A stretch of DNA of 64,000 bases, from NCBI RefSeq assembly GCF_016765655.2, contig NZ_CP086106.1, positions 4,734,501-4,798,500 of the forward strand. The letters run 5' to 3'. This DNA comes from Skermanella mucosa. GTDB lineage: Bacteria > Pseudomonadota > Alphaproteobacteria > Azospirillales > Azospirillaceae. The notes beneath the pieces are model-generated. The model was not told the DNA's origin. It searched no databases and saw nothing but the letters and a program-made list of their open reading frames with translations. Below, one piece after another: positions 54,253 to 63,292 of this stretch. The translations under genes and the position numbers were made by a program. Position 1 is the stretch's first letter. Each line of letters begins with the position of its first letter.

Positions 54253-54333
54253 ATGCCTCTCTTACTCTGGTTGCTTGGTGTGCCAGGAATTCTTGTCCTC
54301 CTGCTGTGGGTCACCGGCTTCATCGGATTCTGA
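54253..54333 (+). CDS. 26-residue membrane peptide
   Basis: The product is one hydrophobic helix (MPLLLWLLGVPGILV, then a Leu/Val-rich half ending GFIGF). AGGAG at 54241-54245, 7 bases before ATG 54253, is one of the best ribosome sites in the window, which is the main reason to accept so small a gene. Similar proline-containing mini-membrane proteins occur widely in proteobacteria and are often stress-induced, but the function is unknown. It has no obvious partner; the next gene starts 212 bp downstream. Confidence 0.6.
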   Translation: MPLLLWLLGVPGILVLLLWVTGFIGF

Positions 54334-54545
54334 CGATTACTGATCGACGGCATCGAACCGTGGCCTCGAACCGATCCACTTGATACGCGTCATCGGCGTT
54401 GTTCGGTCACCGCATCAGCGCAGGACTGCACGCCGCGATCTTCCCGCGCGCTTGACCATCTGAGGGTGCTCCCAGCCGGGAAGCCGCCGATCGGCGTCAG
54501 CCACCGGAGCACGATGCCATACACATTCTGCTGGACCGGTATACC

Positions 54546-55505
54546 ATGCGCATCGCAATCGTGATTCCGATTTTCAATGACTGGGACTCGTTCGTCATCC
54601 TGGTCCGGGAACTGGATCGGGCGCTCGCTGGGGCGAATGCATCGGTCGAGGTGCTGCCGGTGGACGATGGCTCGACCGATCCTGTTCCCTGTCCGGAAGA
54701 ACCGCTTGGCGATTTGAACTCCATAGGCCGTGTGGAACTGGTCCGCCTCGTTTGCAACCTCGGACACCAGCGGGCCATCGCGACGGCCTTGGCCGAGGTT
54801 CACCGGCGAGGCACCTTCGACGTTGTCTGCGTCATGGACGGCGATGGCGAGGACCGGCCGCAAGACCTGCTCTCCCTGATGCGCGAGCACCATCGCCATC
54901 CCGACCACGTGATCGTCGCCCGCCGGTGTCAAAGATCCGAGGGCTTGGTGTTCCGGGCTTTCTACGCCCTCTACAAGGCCATCTTCGCGGCGATCACCGG
55001 CAGGCGCATCGATTTCGGCAACTTCTGCCTGATCCCGGCCAAGGCGCTCGAGCGGATCGTCCACTTTCCCGATGTGTGGAACCATCTGGCGGCCGCCCTG
55101 GTCAAGTCGCGTCTGTTGATCCGCAAACTGGATCTGCCACGCGGGACCCGTTACGCCGGCCGCTCGAAGATGAACCTGGTCTCGCTGGTAACCCACGGAC
55201 TGAGTGCCGTTTCGGCCTTCAGCGATGCCGCGTTCGTAAGAATGCTTCTGCTGTCCGTGCTCCTGGCGATCGCCTGCGGCGCGGGGTTGCTGACCGTCAT
55301 GCTGGTCAGGCTGCTGACGGACCTGGCGATCCCGGGATGGGCATCCACCGTGTCGGGCATCCTGCTGATCCTGCTGGCGCAGACGGTGATGTTCTCCGTG
55401 GTCGCGGTCTTCCTGAATCTCAGCAGCCGATGTTCCCGCAGCACGATCCCGGCGGTGGATGCCCTGCGTTTCATCCGGGATTGCACCACCCTTGCCAGAC
55501 GATGA
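54546..55505 (+). CDS. Family 2 glycosyltransferase, DPM1/polyprenyl-phosphate type
   Basis: The 319-residue protein has a GT-A domain (1-215) with VDDGSTDP, QRAIATALAEVHRRG and the metal-binding CVMDGDGEDRPQDL, plus two C-terminal membrane helices (about 225-290). This form is typical of ArnC/GtrB/DPM-like enzymes that move a sugar from a nucleotide donor to undecaprenyl phosphate at the inner membrane. ATG 54546 lacks a strong SD. Its stop overlaps the methyltransferase start (ATGA), and a GtrA-like flippase follows, supporting a polyprenyl-linked sugar pathway. Confidence 0.9.
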   Translation: MRIAIVIPIFNDWDSFVILVRELDRALAGANASVEVLPVDDGSTDPVPCPEEPLGDLNSIGRVELVRLVCNLGHQRAIATALAEVHRRGTFDVVCVMDGDGEDRPQDLLSLMREHHRHPDHVIVARRCQRSEGLVFRAFYALYKAIFAAITGRRIDFGNFCLIPAKALERIVHFPDVWNHLAAALVKSRLLIRKLDLPRGTRYAGRSKMNLVSLVTHGLSAVSAFSDAAFVRMLLLSVLLAIACGAGLLTVMLVRLLTDLAIPGWASTVSGILLILLAQTVMFSVVAVFLNLSSRCSRSTIPAVDALRFIRDCTTLARR

Positions 55506-56224
55506 GGAACATGGACACCACGAGCTTCTCCTATGTCGGCTCCGAACTTGAACTCTTCCGGTCCGCGGATCGCTGGAAGGCCTATTGGGGCATGCGTCTG
55601 AGCGCCTACGTGACCGGCCGCGTCCTTGAGGTCGGTGCGGGAATCGGGGGAACCACGGAGGTCCTGGTCACCGGACGGGAGGTCGAGTGGGTCTGCCTCG
55701 AACCGGATCCCGCCATGAGCGACCGGCTGCGCCAGGCGGTGGACACGGGCCGGCTGCCGGCGCACTGCCGCGTGCTGACAGGGACGCTAACCGACCTTGG
55801 TGCCGCGGATCAATTCGATACGATCCTCTACATCGACGTGCTCGAGCACATCGAGGATGATCGGGACGAACTGGCCCGCGCCGCGGCACGTCTGGCGCCG
55901 GGTGGTCACCTGATCGTGCTGGCGCCGGCTCACCAGTTCCTGTTCACCGCGTTCGACCAGGAAATCGGCCACTACCGACGATACGACCGTAAATCGCTGC
56001 TTGCCCTGGAACCGCCGGACCTGCGGGTGGAAACCGTCTTCTACCTGGACAGCATCGGCATGCTGGCCTCCCTGGGCAATCGCCTGCTGCTGAGATCGAG
56101 CATGCCGACGGCCGGGCAGATCCGTCTTTGGGACCGGGTGATGGTACCGCTGTCCCGGCGTCTCGACCCCCTCTTGCGCCGAAATCTCGGCAAGACCGTG
56201 GTCGCGATCTGGACGGCACCGTGA
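55502..56224 (+). CDS. SAM-dependent methyltransferase
   Basis: The 240-residue class I methyltransferase has motif I RVLEVGAGIGGTT (SAM binding), an acidic residue in CLEPDP, motif ILYIDVLEHIEDD and post-motif LAPGGHLIVLAPAHQF. The substrate is unknown; context suggests a polyprenyl-linked sugar or lipid. Two starts are possible: ATG 55502, overlapping the previous stop (ATGA), and ATG 55511 with AGGAAC close by. Its stop overlaps the following GTG (GTGA), continuing the coupling. Confidence 0.9.
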   Translation: MRNMDTTSFSYVGSELELFRSADRWKAYWGMRLSAYVTGRVLEVGAGIGGTTEVLVTGREVEWVCLEPDPAMSDRLRQAVDTGRLPAHCRVLTGTLTDLGAADQFDTILYIDVLEHIEDDRDELARAAARLAPGGHLIVLAPAHQFLFTAFDQEIGHYRRYDRKSLLALEPPDLRVETVFYLDSIGMLASLGNRLLLRSSMPTAGQIRLWDRVMVPLSRRLDPLLRRNLGKTVVAIWTAP

Positions 56225-56649
56225 GATGGCGGGACTTCCCTCACAAGCCCGAGTGGTCCCGTGCCTTGTCCCTTGGCAGTGCGTTCCGGTTCGCCCTGGT
56301 CGGGGGCAGCGCCACCCTGCTCTACCTCCTGATCAGTATCGGGCTTGCGGACGGACGGACCGGCATTGCTCCGGCCGCGGCACACGTGCTGGCGCTCCTG
56401 GTGGCCACGGGGTTTTCCTATGTTGGTCATCACCGGTTCACGTTCAGGCTGGCCAGCGGGCACGAACGCCATCTGCGGCGATTCCTGATCTGTTCCGGCG
56501 TTCTCATGGCTCTGACCACGGTGCTGAACTTCGCGTTGACCGACCTGCTGCGTGTCGATCACCACATCGCGGCATTCGCGGTCGCGCTCAGCTATCCGCC
56601 CGGCAGCTACCTCATCAACGCTCTCTGGAGCTTCCGTCTGCGGGAGTGA
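56221..56649 (+). CDS. GtrA-family membrane protein
   Basis: The 142-residue protein has four membrane helices in the GtrA/DPMS_TM order, with FRFALVGGSATLLYLLISIGLAD in the first and FSYVGHHRFTFR after the second, a family hallmark. GtrA-like proteins are thought to flip undecaprenyl-phosphate sugars to the periplasmic side. GTG 56221 overlaps the methyltransferase stop and is the natural start; the longer frame upstream is a shadow of that gene. Confidence 0.88.
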   Translation: MRWRDFPHKPEWSRALSLGSAFRFALVGGSATLLYLLISIGLADGRTGIAPAAAHVLALLVATGFSYVGHHRFTFRLASGHERHLRRFLICSGVLMALTTVLNFALTDLLRVDHHIAAFAVALSYPPGSYLINALWSFRLRE

Positions 56650-56732
56650 ACAGGGAGCGTCATACCGCGCGAATGAGGGTGCTTGTGATGACCGGCCTGG
56701 TCCCGCGGGCGACGGAATAAGGTAAGCCGGTC

Positions 56733-58952
56733 ATGGCGCACCAGGACATCGTCAGGCTGCCGGAGTGGACCGGCTCCGGCGGCCTCTCCAGCACCGTCAT
56801 GGCAACTCTCGCCGTCCTTCTGGCTGTCGCGGGCGGCGTCATCGCGGACCTGGCGGAGCCCGGGTTCTTCTTCCGCGATGACATGCAGCATTACTTCATG
56901 CCGATGTTCATGGAGATCGGCGGGCAGCTGGCACAAGGCACCTGGCCGGCGATCAGCCTCAGATCCTGGTTCGGCGGCAATCTCGTCGGGGAGTACCAGT
57001 ACGCCCTCTACAATCCGGTATCGCTGCTGCTGTACTGGATCATCCACTGGATGGCGGATCCCGCGGCCGCGGCCTTCTTCTTCTCGGTCTTCCACCTTGC
57101 CGTCTGCTCGCTCGGGACCTTTTTCCTGGCCCGGGCCATCGGCCTGCGGGATGATCTGGCTCTCGTGGCGGCCCTGGTGGTCTCCACCAACAACATGCTG
57201 GTGTACTGGTTCGCCGCATCCTGGATATCCCATCTGGTGGCCTTTGCCTGGTCCACCTGGGCCATGTCGTTTCTGGTCAGAGCGGCGGCGGATCCGCGCC
57301 ACGTGGTTCCGGCAGCCGCGGCGATCTGCCTGACGCTGACTTCCGGTTTTCCGCAGGCGGCGATCGCGATCGCCGTATGGGCCGCGCTTCTCGCCGGTGA
57401 GCGCTGGTACAGGACCCGGACCCTCATGCCAGTCGCGGGATTGGCGGCGTCGATGGTGTGCGGCGTGCTCATGTCGCTGCCGGCGATCCTTCCCGTGGCG
57501 GCCCTGGTCGAGGACTCGGTGCGACCCCAGGGCATCTCCAACGAGGGCTTCAATACGGCTTTGCTGGGGGACCTCCTGAAGTTCTCCTTTCCGTCGCATG
57601 TCGGCCTGCTCAACACCTACACCGGCTTCCGGCCGGTAACGCCGCCGCTCTATCTGACCGCCTGGTTCGCCCTGCCCGTTGTCCTCATCTGCCTGACAAG
57701 GCGCACCCTGTCCGCGCCGGCCGTGCTGCTGCCATTCGGGGCGGCGCTGTGTTTCGCCGTCCTGGCCCAGGGCCCCGATCAGCTCGGCCCTTTCCGCTAC
57801 CCGTTCCGGTATCTCCCCTGGTTCCACCTCTGTCTGGCGCTGGCCTGCCTGGCGGTGCTCGACCGGGCGATGAGGCATGTTCCAGACCGGACCGGAACCA
57901 GCCTGCGCAACACCTGCCTCGCCCTGGCCGCGCTGAGCTTCGTCATGTTCGCCCTGTCGGTGCAGCAGCAGCCTGACCTCTGGCGCATCCATGCGGCGTT
58001 CTTCGTCCTTCACCTCGGTTTCTCTCTTGGGCTGCCGGTCATGATCCGGAGGAACGGCAGGACAGTCGGTGCTTTCCTGATCGCGTCCTCCCTGTGCTTC
58101 ACGGTCGCCACCCATGTCGCTTGGCCCCACAATAACGTTCTGGGCAAAATGGCTCTTCCGGAGCGCCCGCCTTTCACGGCGGAGAACGAAGTGACGACTG
58201 GGGAGCTGGCGCTGCAACTGACCGGCTACGTGGACCGGGAGAGGACCGAGATCATGGAAGAGGCTACATCCGGCAACGCGTTCCTGTTCCAGGGCGGCGA
58301 GATGATCAACGGCTATTCGCCGATATCGCCCAGGGGCCTGGCGAAGCGCCTGTGCATGGGGTTGTTCGGCTGGACCTGCCCGGATGCCGCCGTCGAGCTG
58401 TTCCGGCATGACGCGGAAACCGGCCTGGATCTGGCTGATCTGGCCCGCATCGACCGGATCGTCGTTAGCCGCGACGATCACCTGGATGCCTTCCTGGCGC
58501 ATAAGCCCAGGGGCTGGATCATGGCCGGTGAAGGGCGCTCCATGACGGAGTTCCGGCGTCGTGAGCCGCTTCCATCACAACCAGGCCACCTGTCATGGCT
58601 GCCCCCCGGGGTAACGGTGGACCGGACGTTGATCGTGTCCGATATGGAGGAAAGTCATGTCCTGGGGGCCGGCTCTTCCTACCACGGGGGACGGCTGATC
58701 CTAGCCCGCGCGGCCTATCCCGGCTATCGGGCGGAGTTGAATGGCCAACCGCTGCCGGTCGAGAGCCATCTCGGCGTGCTGGTATCCGTGACTTTGCCGG
58801 CCGATCCGTCCGGCGAACTGCGGGTCTGGTTCGTGCCACCCGGACAGACGGTGGGGCGGTTTGCCGCCGGCAGCGGATTGGGTCTGCTGGTAACCTGGCT
58901 CCTGTTGACCGGTCGGACGCCGACCGTGGGACGCCGAAACTGGACGTGGTGA
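56733..58952 (+). CDS. YfhO-like polytopic membrane protein
   Basis: The 739-residue protein has about eleven membrane helices in its first 470 residues and a periplasmic C-terminal region of beta character, ending with one more helix. The early loop FFFRDDMQHYFMPMFMEIGGQL carries the acidic pair expected of GT-C glycosyltransferases that take sugars from polyprenyl carriers. RYPFRYLPWFHLCLALA and the YPGYRAELNGQPLPV block near the end recall YfhO proteins. It probably adds the sugar presented by the GT2/GtrA pair to a periplasmic acceptor. It lies 83 bp after GtrA and overlaps the channel gene start. Confidence 0.85.
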   Translation: MAHQDIVRLPEWTGSGGLSSTVMATLAVLLAVAGGVIADLAEPGFFFRDDMQHYFMPMFMEIGGQLAQGTWPAISLRSWFGGNLVGEYQYALYNPVSLLLYWIIHWMADPAAAAFFFSVFHLAVCSLGTFFLARAIGLRDDLALVAALVVSTNNMLVYWFAASWISHLVAFAWSTWAMSFLVRAAADPRHVVPAAAAICLTLTSGFPQAAIAIAVWAALLAGERWYRTRTLMPVAGLAASMVCGVLMSLPAILPVAALVEDSVRPQGISNEGFNTALLGDLLKFSFPSHVGLLNTYTGFRPVTPPLYLTAWFALPVVLICLTRRTLSAPAVLLPFGAALCFAVLAQGPDQLGPFRYPFRYLPWFHLCLALACLAVLDRAMRHVPDRTGTSLRNTCLALAALSFVMFALSVQQQPDLWRIHAAFFVLHLGFSLGLPVMIRRNGRTVGAFLIASSLCFTVATHVAWPHNNVLGKMALPERPPFTAENEVTTGELALQLTGYVDRERTEIMEEATSGNAFLFQGGEMINGYSPISPRGLAKRLCMGLFGWTCPDAAVELFRHDAETGLDLADLARIDRIVVSRDDHLDAFLAHKPRGWIMAGEGRSMTEFRRREPLPSQPGHLSWLPPGVTVDRTLIVSDMEESHVLGAGSSYHGGRLILARAAYPGYRAELNGQPLPVESHLGVLVSVTLPADPSGELRVWFVPPGQTVGRFAAGSGLGLLVTWLLLTGRTPTVGRRNWTW

Positions 58953-60247
58953 CCAGGATGCCCTGGGTCCGACGTCACGGTCGAGGTTGCCGGTGTGGGA
59001 TCAGAGCCTTCGGCCTGGTCATGGTTTTGCTGCTGGCAACGTCGTTCGGTATGGCGGCGGCCCAGGGGGAGCGCGCAACCGTGCGCCTTGAGGGTCAGGC
59101 GGTCCTGCGTCTCGGCCCGACGGACACCCTGGATGCGCGCAGCCGTGTCCGCAACGTCGAGGCGCGCCTGGAGAGCTTGCTCGAAAGGCCGGAGGTTCTG
59201 TCGCCGGCCCGCGTGGAAGCGAGCACCGGCGAAACCCCCGGCCGCTCCGTGATCGTCGCGGGAGTACCGGTCGTCACCGTCACGGAAACGGATGCCCAGG
59301 ACAACCTGACATCAGTGGAGGCCCTTGCCGCGGAGTGGGCCCAGGCTGTTGACGACGCCCTGACGCGGGCCCAGGAACGGCGCCTCGGGTTCGGCGGGCG
59401 TTTCGGCGCCGAGGTGCGGTCATCCGTCGAAACGGCGTTCCTGCGGCTGGGCGACTCCGCGATCCGCTTGGTTCCCCGCCTCCTGGCAGCATTGCTGGTG
59501 GTCGGCCTGTTCTGGGCGCTGGCGAGCCTCACGCGATACCTGCTGCGCCTGGTGTTCCGGCTGGTCATCTCCGACCTGACGGTGGAGAACCTGATCCGGC
59601 AGCTGTCCTACTATGCGATCTGGGCCATCGGCTTGGTGGTCGCGACCGATGCCCTCGGGTTCGATCCCGAAACCGTCGTCACCGGGCTTGGGCTGACCGG
59701 TCTGGCCCTGGGTTTTGCCCTGAAGGACATCATCTCCAACTTCGTCAGCGGCCTGCTGATCCTCTGGCTCCGACCGTTCCAGCTCGGCGATCAGATCATC
59801 GTCGGATCCAGCGAGGGGAACGTCGAGCGCATACACCTCCGCGCTACCGAGATCCGCACCTATGACGGCCGGGTCGTGATGGTGCCCAATGCGGAGCTGT
59901 TCACCTCGCGCATCATCAACAACACGGCGGCCCCCCTGCGCCGTGGAAACATTACCGTCTTTCTCGGCTACGATGTCGATCTGGAGCGGGCCGCGGAGGT
60001 GATCCGCGCCGCGGTACCGGACGCCGAGGGGGTCCTGGCGGAAAGGCCGGTGACGGTCAGGGTCCGCCAGCTCGGGTCGGCCGACGTCGAACTCGATGTC
60101 GCCTTCTGGACGGATTCCCGGCGGTCGGACTTTGCGAACGCCCTGTCGGCGGTTCAGATCACGGTGATCGATGCGCTCCGGCGAAACGGCATTCCCCTGC
60201 CCAATCCCGATGTCCGGCTCCTGGGGAACCTGGAGGATCACGGTTGA
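58949..60247 (+). CDS. MscS-family mechanosensitive channel
   Basis: The product is about 430 residues long. It has a signal peptide (VMVLLLATSFGMAAAQ), a periplasmic region (about 40-165) rich in Arg/Glu, three membrane helices and an MscS core: pore region VVTGLGLTGLALGFALKD, then FVSGLLILWLRPFQLGDQI, VERIHLRATEIRTYDGRVVMVPN and the alpha-beta C-terminus. It opens under osmotic stretch. GTG 58949 overlaps the previous stop (GTGA), while ATG 58958 nine bases on is the alternative. Its translational link to a surface-sugar operon is unusual; a role in cell-envelope tension sensing is inferred. Confidence 0.9.
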   Translation: MTRMPWVRRHGRGCRCGIRAFGLVMVLLLATSFGMAAAQGERATVRLEGQAVLRLGPTDTLDARSRVRNVEARLESLLERPEVLSPARVEASTGETPGRSVIVAGVPVVTVTETDAQDNLTSVEALAAEWAQAVDDALTRAQERRLGFGGRFGAEVRSSVETAFLRLGDSAIRLVPRLLAALLVVGLFWALASLTRYLLRLVFRLVISDLTVENLIRQLSYYAIWAIGLVVATDALGFDPETVVTGLGLTGLALGFALKDIISNFVSGLLILWLRPFQLGDQIIVGSSEGNVERIHLRATEIRTYDGRVVMVPNAELFTSRIINNTAAPLRRGNITVFLGYDVDLERAAEVIRAAVPDAEGVLAERPVTVRVRQLGSADVELDVAFWTDSRRSDFANALSAVQITVIDALRRNGIPLPNPDVRLLGNLEDHG

Positions 60248-60591
60248 GATGCCGGATTGACCGATCACAGGAGCGATGCTGTCGGATATCGCCGATGACT
60301 CACCTGGCATCAAAGGGATGGGGCGCGGAACTGTAGAGCTTCAGACAACGCTTTACACATCGTCGCGCAGCTTCTCTGAAGCTGCATTCTGATTGCCCGG
60401 TCAGTTTCTGGGCCATCTTTGAAAAAATAATTGGGAACTCTTTGCAGGTTAGCTTTGTCGTTTTATAGCAGGGTGATGATGAGCAACAACACTCCGCAGG
60501 CCGCACCGGGTCATAAGCCTTGGTGAACCGAGGTTCGGGGCCGGTCGTCACCGCCCAATAGCAGGAGGTTCAGACAGAAGGGGAATAGGTC
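60248..60591. other. Intergenic region upstream of cupin gene
   Basis: GGAAC at 60327-60331 followed after 17 bases by CGCT is close to, but does not match, the EcfG -35/-10 pair. The middle part is AT-rich (60410-60480). A 15-codon frame at about 60480 (MSNNTPQAAPGHKPW) has no firm support. No gene is called. Confidence 0.4.
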
Positions 60592-61077
60592 ATGAGAACC
60601 GCACTGGTATCCGCCAGCATTCTGGCTCTGATCGGAGCCGCTCCAACGGCCGTTGCTCAAACGACAACGCACCAGGAAGGCCATACCATCGTCACGCCGC
60701 AGGAGGTCCCATGGACCGCGGCGCCGCCGATACTGCCGCAGGGCGCCGAGGCCGCCTTGCTGTATGGTGACCCGAGCCAGGAAGGTCCGTTCGTTCTGCG
60801 ACTGAAACTTCCGGACAAGTATCATATTCCGCCGCATACCCACCCCAAGCCCGAGCTTGTCACAGTGCTGTCAGGCACGTTCAAGCTGGGCATGGGAGAG
60901 GTGGCGGACGAGGCCAAGGCTCAATCCTTGACTGCCGGCACGTTCTTCGGCTTGGAGCCGGGAACCCGGCACTTCATCTATGCCGACGAGGAAACCGTCA
61001 TCGAGATCAGCACCGTCGGACCGTGGTCGCTGACCTATCTCAATCCTGAGGACGATCCTCGTCAGCAAACCCAATGA
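60592..61077 (+). CDS. Periplasmic cupin-domain protein
   Basis: The 161-residue protein has a signal peptide (SASILALIGAAPTAVAQ) and one cupin barrel. Motif 1 is PPHTHPKPELVTVLSG with two His and a Glu as metal ligands; motif 2 is GLEPGTRHFIYADEE with the third His. It matches small exported cupins of the DUF4437/anti-sigma-ChrR-like type, with unknown ligand. AAGGGGAA precedes ATG 60592. It is monocistronic and followed by a terminator-like hairpin. Confidence 0.87.
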   Translation: MRTALVSASILALIGAAPTAVAQTTTHQEGHTIVTPQEVPWTAAPPILPQGAEAALLYGDPSQEGPFVLRLKLPDKYHIPPHTHPKPELVTVLSGTFKLGMGEVADEAKAQSLTAGTFFGLEPGTRHFIYADEETVIEISTVGPWSLTYLNPEDDPRQQTQ

Positions 61078-61096
61078 GTTGAGACCGCAAGGAGTA

Positions 61097-61126
61097 CCGG
61101 GAAGGGTGCCGCCCCGCTCTTCCCGG
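61097..61126 (+). terminator. Hairpin after cupin gene
   Basis: CCGGGAAG (61097-61104) pairs with CTTCCCGG (61119-61126) around a GC-rich 14-base loop, 20 bp past the cupin stop. There is no T-run. Confidence 0.5.
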
Positions 61127-61196
61127 CGTTACCTCGGCCTCAGCTGCCAGCGGACCTTCCGTATAGGTCGGACCTATGGGAGAAGATTATGTGCGG

Positions 61197-61997
61197 TCAG
61201 TCCGCTGGAGGTCTCGATTGAGCAGCGGCGACGTAGATCTCCGCCACCGACATGAATTCCTCGCGGTCGCGCAGGGATCGGATGCTTTTATTTATCCGGG
61301 CTTTCAGGTCCGCATCCACCGTTCTGCGGCTCAGGGCCAAACTGACCCGGCGCTCGGCTATGGTTACGTTCAGCGGCTCGACGGTCCTGGCGGTAGCCGA
61401 TCCGCCGTCGAGTTGAACGACCTTCGTTTCACCTAGAGCGGCAACTTCGACATGGGTCGTTGTCAGCAGCGAGAACGCCTCCGCTTCATCCGCCACCTCC
61501 CTCAACCTGGATCGGAGCACCGGATCCTTCTTGACGAGGGTTGTGGTCTGGTCGGGGGACAATGCTTTGGGAACAGCCACGGCATATCCTTTCCTGAGCA
61601 GATCAAGGACGTTGTTCCCGGAGACTCCTTGTCCGGTTCGACTAAACAGACGCACCTTCTCGATCCGGTATGATGCGGATGCCCAGATGGTCGGGACATC
61701 GGGCATGGCCGCATCTCCCAGGATGGCGGCGTCGATGCGCCCGCTCGCGAGAGCCTCCGGCAATCTGCTGGGGGAATACTCGAAAAACACCGCTTGGCAA
61801 TCCGCCTCCTCGGCGATCATCCCAGCCATATCCGCATCCAGTCCGACAAGACGATCACCATAGATCCGATAAGCGTAGGGCTCGCCCCGGCTCCAGCCGA
61901 AACGGATAAGGCAGTCCGCGTCCGCATCCGCTGCCGCCGACAAGAGCACGACAAAGCACAGGAACGGGATGGCTGTCGTGTATCGGTGCTGGAGCAT
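61197..61997 (-). CDS. Periplasmic solute-binding-like protein (SBP_bac_3 type)
   Basis: The 266-residue protein has a signal peptide (AIPFLCFVVLLSAAADADA) and the type-2 periplasmic binding fold of amino-acid-binding or sensor-linked proteins: RFGWSRGEPYAYR, LVGLDADMAGMIAEEADCQ, RLPEALASGRIDAAILGD, YAVAVPKALSPDQ and a final INKSIRSLRDREEFMSVAEIY. No permease or ATPase is nearby, so it may be an orphan receptor rather than a transporter part. ATG 61997 gives a clean signal; the frame to 62036 is an alternative. It is last in the minus-strand series. Confidence 0.85.
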   Translation of the reverse strand: MLQHRYTTAIPFLCFVVLLSAAADADADCLIRFGWSRGEPYAYRIYGDRLVGLDADMAGMIAEEADCQAVFFEYSPSRLPEALASGRIDAAILGDAAMPDVPTIWASASYRIEKVRLFSRTGQGVSGNNVLDLLRKGYAVAVPKALSPDQTTTLVKKDPVLRSRLREVADEAEAFSLLTTTHVEVAALGETKVVQLDGGSATARTVEPLNVTIAERRVSLALSRRTVDADLKARINKSIRSLRDREEFMSVAEIYVAAAQSRPPAD

Positions 61998-62136
61998 CAC
62001 AGGACCTGGGCTCCATGGACCTCGGTCTGTGCGCAAACCACTTCAGAAGAATGTCTTTGGAGCGGACATGCTGACTTCATCGTACGGTTCGCTGACCTCC
62101 AGATACTCTCGGACATACCGATCTGTCTCCAGTGCG

Positions 62137-62784
62137 TCATTCAATTCCATAACTGTCGAGAAAGCCGGCCTCGAGATACACCTTCGCACAGGTCCGTAAG
62201 ATCGGATCCGCCGCTGAGGCGGCGAAGTTCTCGATTTCAGTGAGGAACTGGCTTCCGAAATATGCGTCTGCACCTATTCCATCGACGGCCTGGATGGGAT
62301 CTGGGCCGGGCGGACTCCCTGATTTCAGGGCGAAGGAAAGGATCGGCTGGCAGGCATAAGCCTGCTCGACGGTGCCGAGGTCCCTGCCGTCCGGTGCAAG
62401 GTACCCGGCTCCGATCGCCTTTTCCCGGTAGACCGCGTCGATCCGGGCGATCTGGTCGGGCCGGAGCCAATCGTACGGCCGCATGATGATGTCATCCGGA
62501 TCAAAGCCATGCAGGACGGTCTTGAAGCCTGCGGCCGAGTATGCCTGCCCATGAAAATCAGTTACCGTCCGGGCAGCATCTTCAGCTTGCTCAACGTTGC
62601 GGAAATACCGGTGCAGCCACCCACCCGCCAGCGCCACCATGATGGCCAGGATGACCAGGGCGGATGAACGGCCGATCACTGGCAAACTCAATCCCTCCCG
62701 GTCGCCGCTCCGATTACCAATCCAGCCGCTGGCTCGGCTCGCGCTAAACACTCTCCCGGTTGATACGTCGGGCGTCCTGGTCAT
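62137..62784 (-). CDS. Membrane-anchored periplasmic protein of unknown function
   Basis: The protein has one N-terminal membrane helix (ALVILAIMVALAGGWLHRYF) and a soluble periplasmic part: FKTVLHGFDPDDIIMRPYDWLRPDQIARIDAVY, YLAPDGRDLGTVEQAYACQP and a final helical region with two Cys. Start is uncertain. ATG 62784 gives 215 residues but lies inside the preceding small gene and adds an odd polar leader. TTG 62685 (LPVIGRSSALV) has GGGAGG seven bases upstream and gives 182 residues. I cannot name a family. It lies 139 bp upstream of the binding-protein gene. Confidence 0.7.
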   Translation of the reverse strand: MTRTPDVSTGRVFSASRASGWIGNRSGDREGLSLPVIGRSSALVILAIMVALAGGWLHRYFRNVEQAEDAARTVTDFHGQAYSAAGFKTVLHGFDPDDIIMRPYDWLRPDQIARIDAVYREKAIGAGYLAPDGRDLGTVEQAYACQPILSFALKSGSPPGPDPIQAVDGIGADAYFGSQFLTEIENFAASAADPILRTCAKVYLEAGFLDSYGIE

Positions 62785-62911
62785 CCTCCAGGTCATACGC
62801 GGCTGTCGCAGCCTTCCTGGCACCGCGCGGGAAAACCACGCTCAGCACACCGACGGTCGTCAACCCGACCAGGAAGATGAATCCGAGACCTTTGCCGAAC
62901 ACACTGAACAT
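62744..62911 (-). CDS. Small single-pass membrane protein
   Basis: The 55-residue product starts MFSVFGKGLGFIFLVG and continues with a helix to about residue 27 (LTTVGVLSVVF), then a charged tail AARRINRESV-like rich in Asp and Arg (DLEDDQDARR). AAAGGAAAG lies 5-13 bases before ATG 62911, a good ribosome site. It overlaps the possible 62784 start of the next gene in another frame. Function unknown; it may be a small partner of that membrane protein. Confidence 0.65.
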   Translation of the reverse strand: MFSVFGKGLGFIFLVGLTTVGVLSVVFPRGARKAATAAYDLEDDQDARRINRESV

Positions 62912-63001
62912 CTTTCTTTCCTTTACATGCTGTCAAGATCAACATCATATATACTTGTTGGATCACCGGCCCCCTGAGCGGGATGTCGGTTTCACCTGCT
63001 C

Positions 63002-63274
63002 TCAGGGATCGCCCAGCCAGGACCGGGACGGTGGCCAATCCAACTCGCGGGGGCGGTCGCCGGATCTTATCCTCTCGTCCGCCGGAGCATCACCGTCGAA
63101 GCCCGGCCTGACTCTTTGTGGCGTCGTGCTGAAACGATCCCTAGGATGCGTCCCCTCGGATCGCTCCGGACCAGCGGGGTCAAGTATATCCAGTCCCTGA
63201 GCCGAAGAAGCCACGCTGAAGAGGCCGAGGACGAGAACCAATACAGGAATGCCCGTGCGGTGCAGCACCTTCAT
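63002..63274 (-). CDS. Small exported protein
   Basis: The 90-residue product has a signal peptide (PVLVLVLGLFSVASSAQG) and a short, Arg/Asp/Pro-rich mature part that appears disordered. GAAGGAGGG lies just before ATG 63274. It is 18 bp after the preceding small exported gene, so the two are cotranscribed. No family recognised. Confidence 0.75.
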   Translation of the reverse strand: MKVLHRTGIPVLVLVLGLFSVASSAQGLDILDPAGPERSEGTHPRDRFSTTPQRVRPGFDGDAPADERIRSGDRPRELDWPPSRSWLGDP

Positions 63275-63292
63275 ATCGCCCTCCTTCAGCTG

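Noticed and set aside
60327-60352. EcfG-type promoter before the cupin gene
   Set aside because: GGAAC is present, but the -10 element reads CGCT rather than CGTT, and it is 240 bp from the start codon.
60480-60525. 15-codon peptide gene
   Set aside because: It is too short to judge and lacks a distinct ribosome site or conservation evidence.
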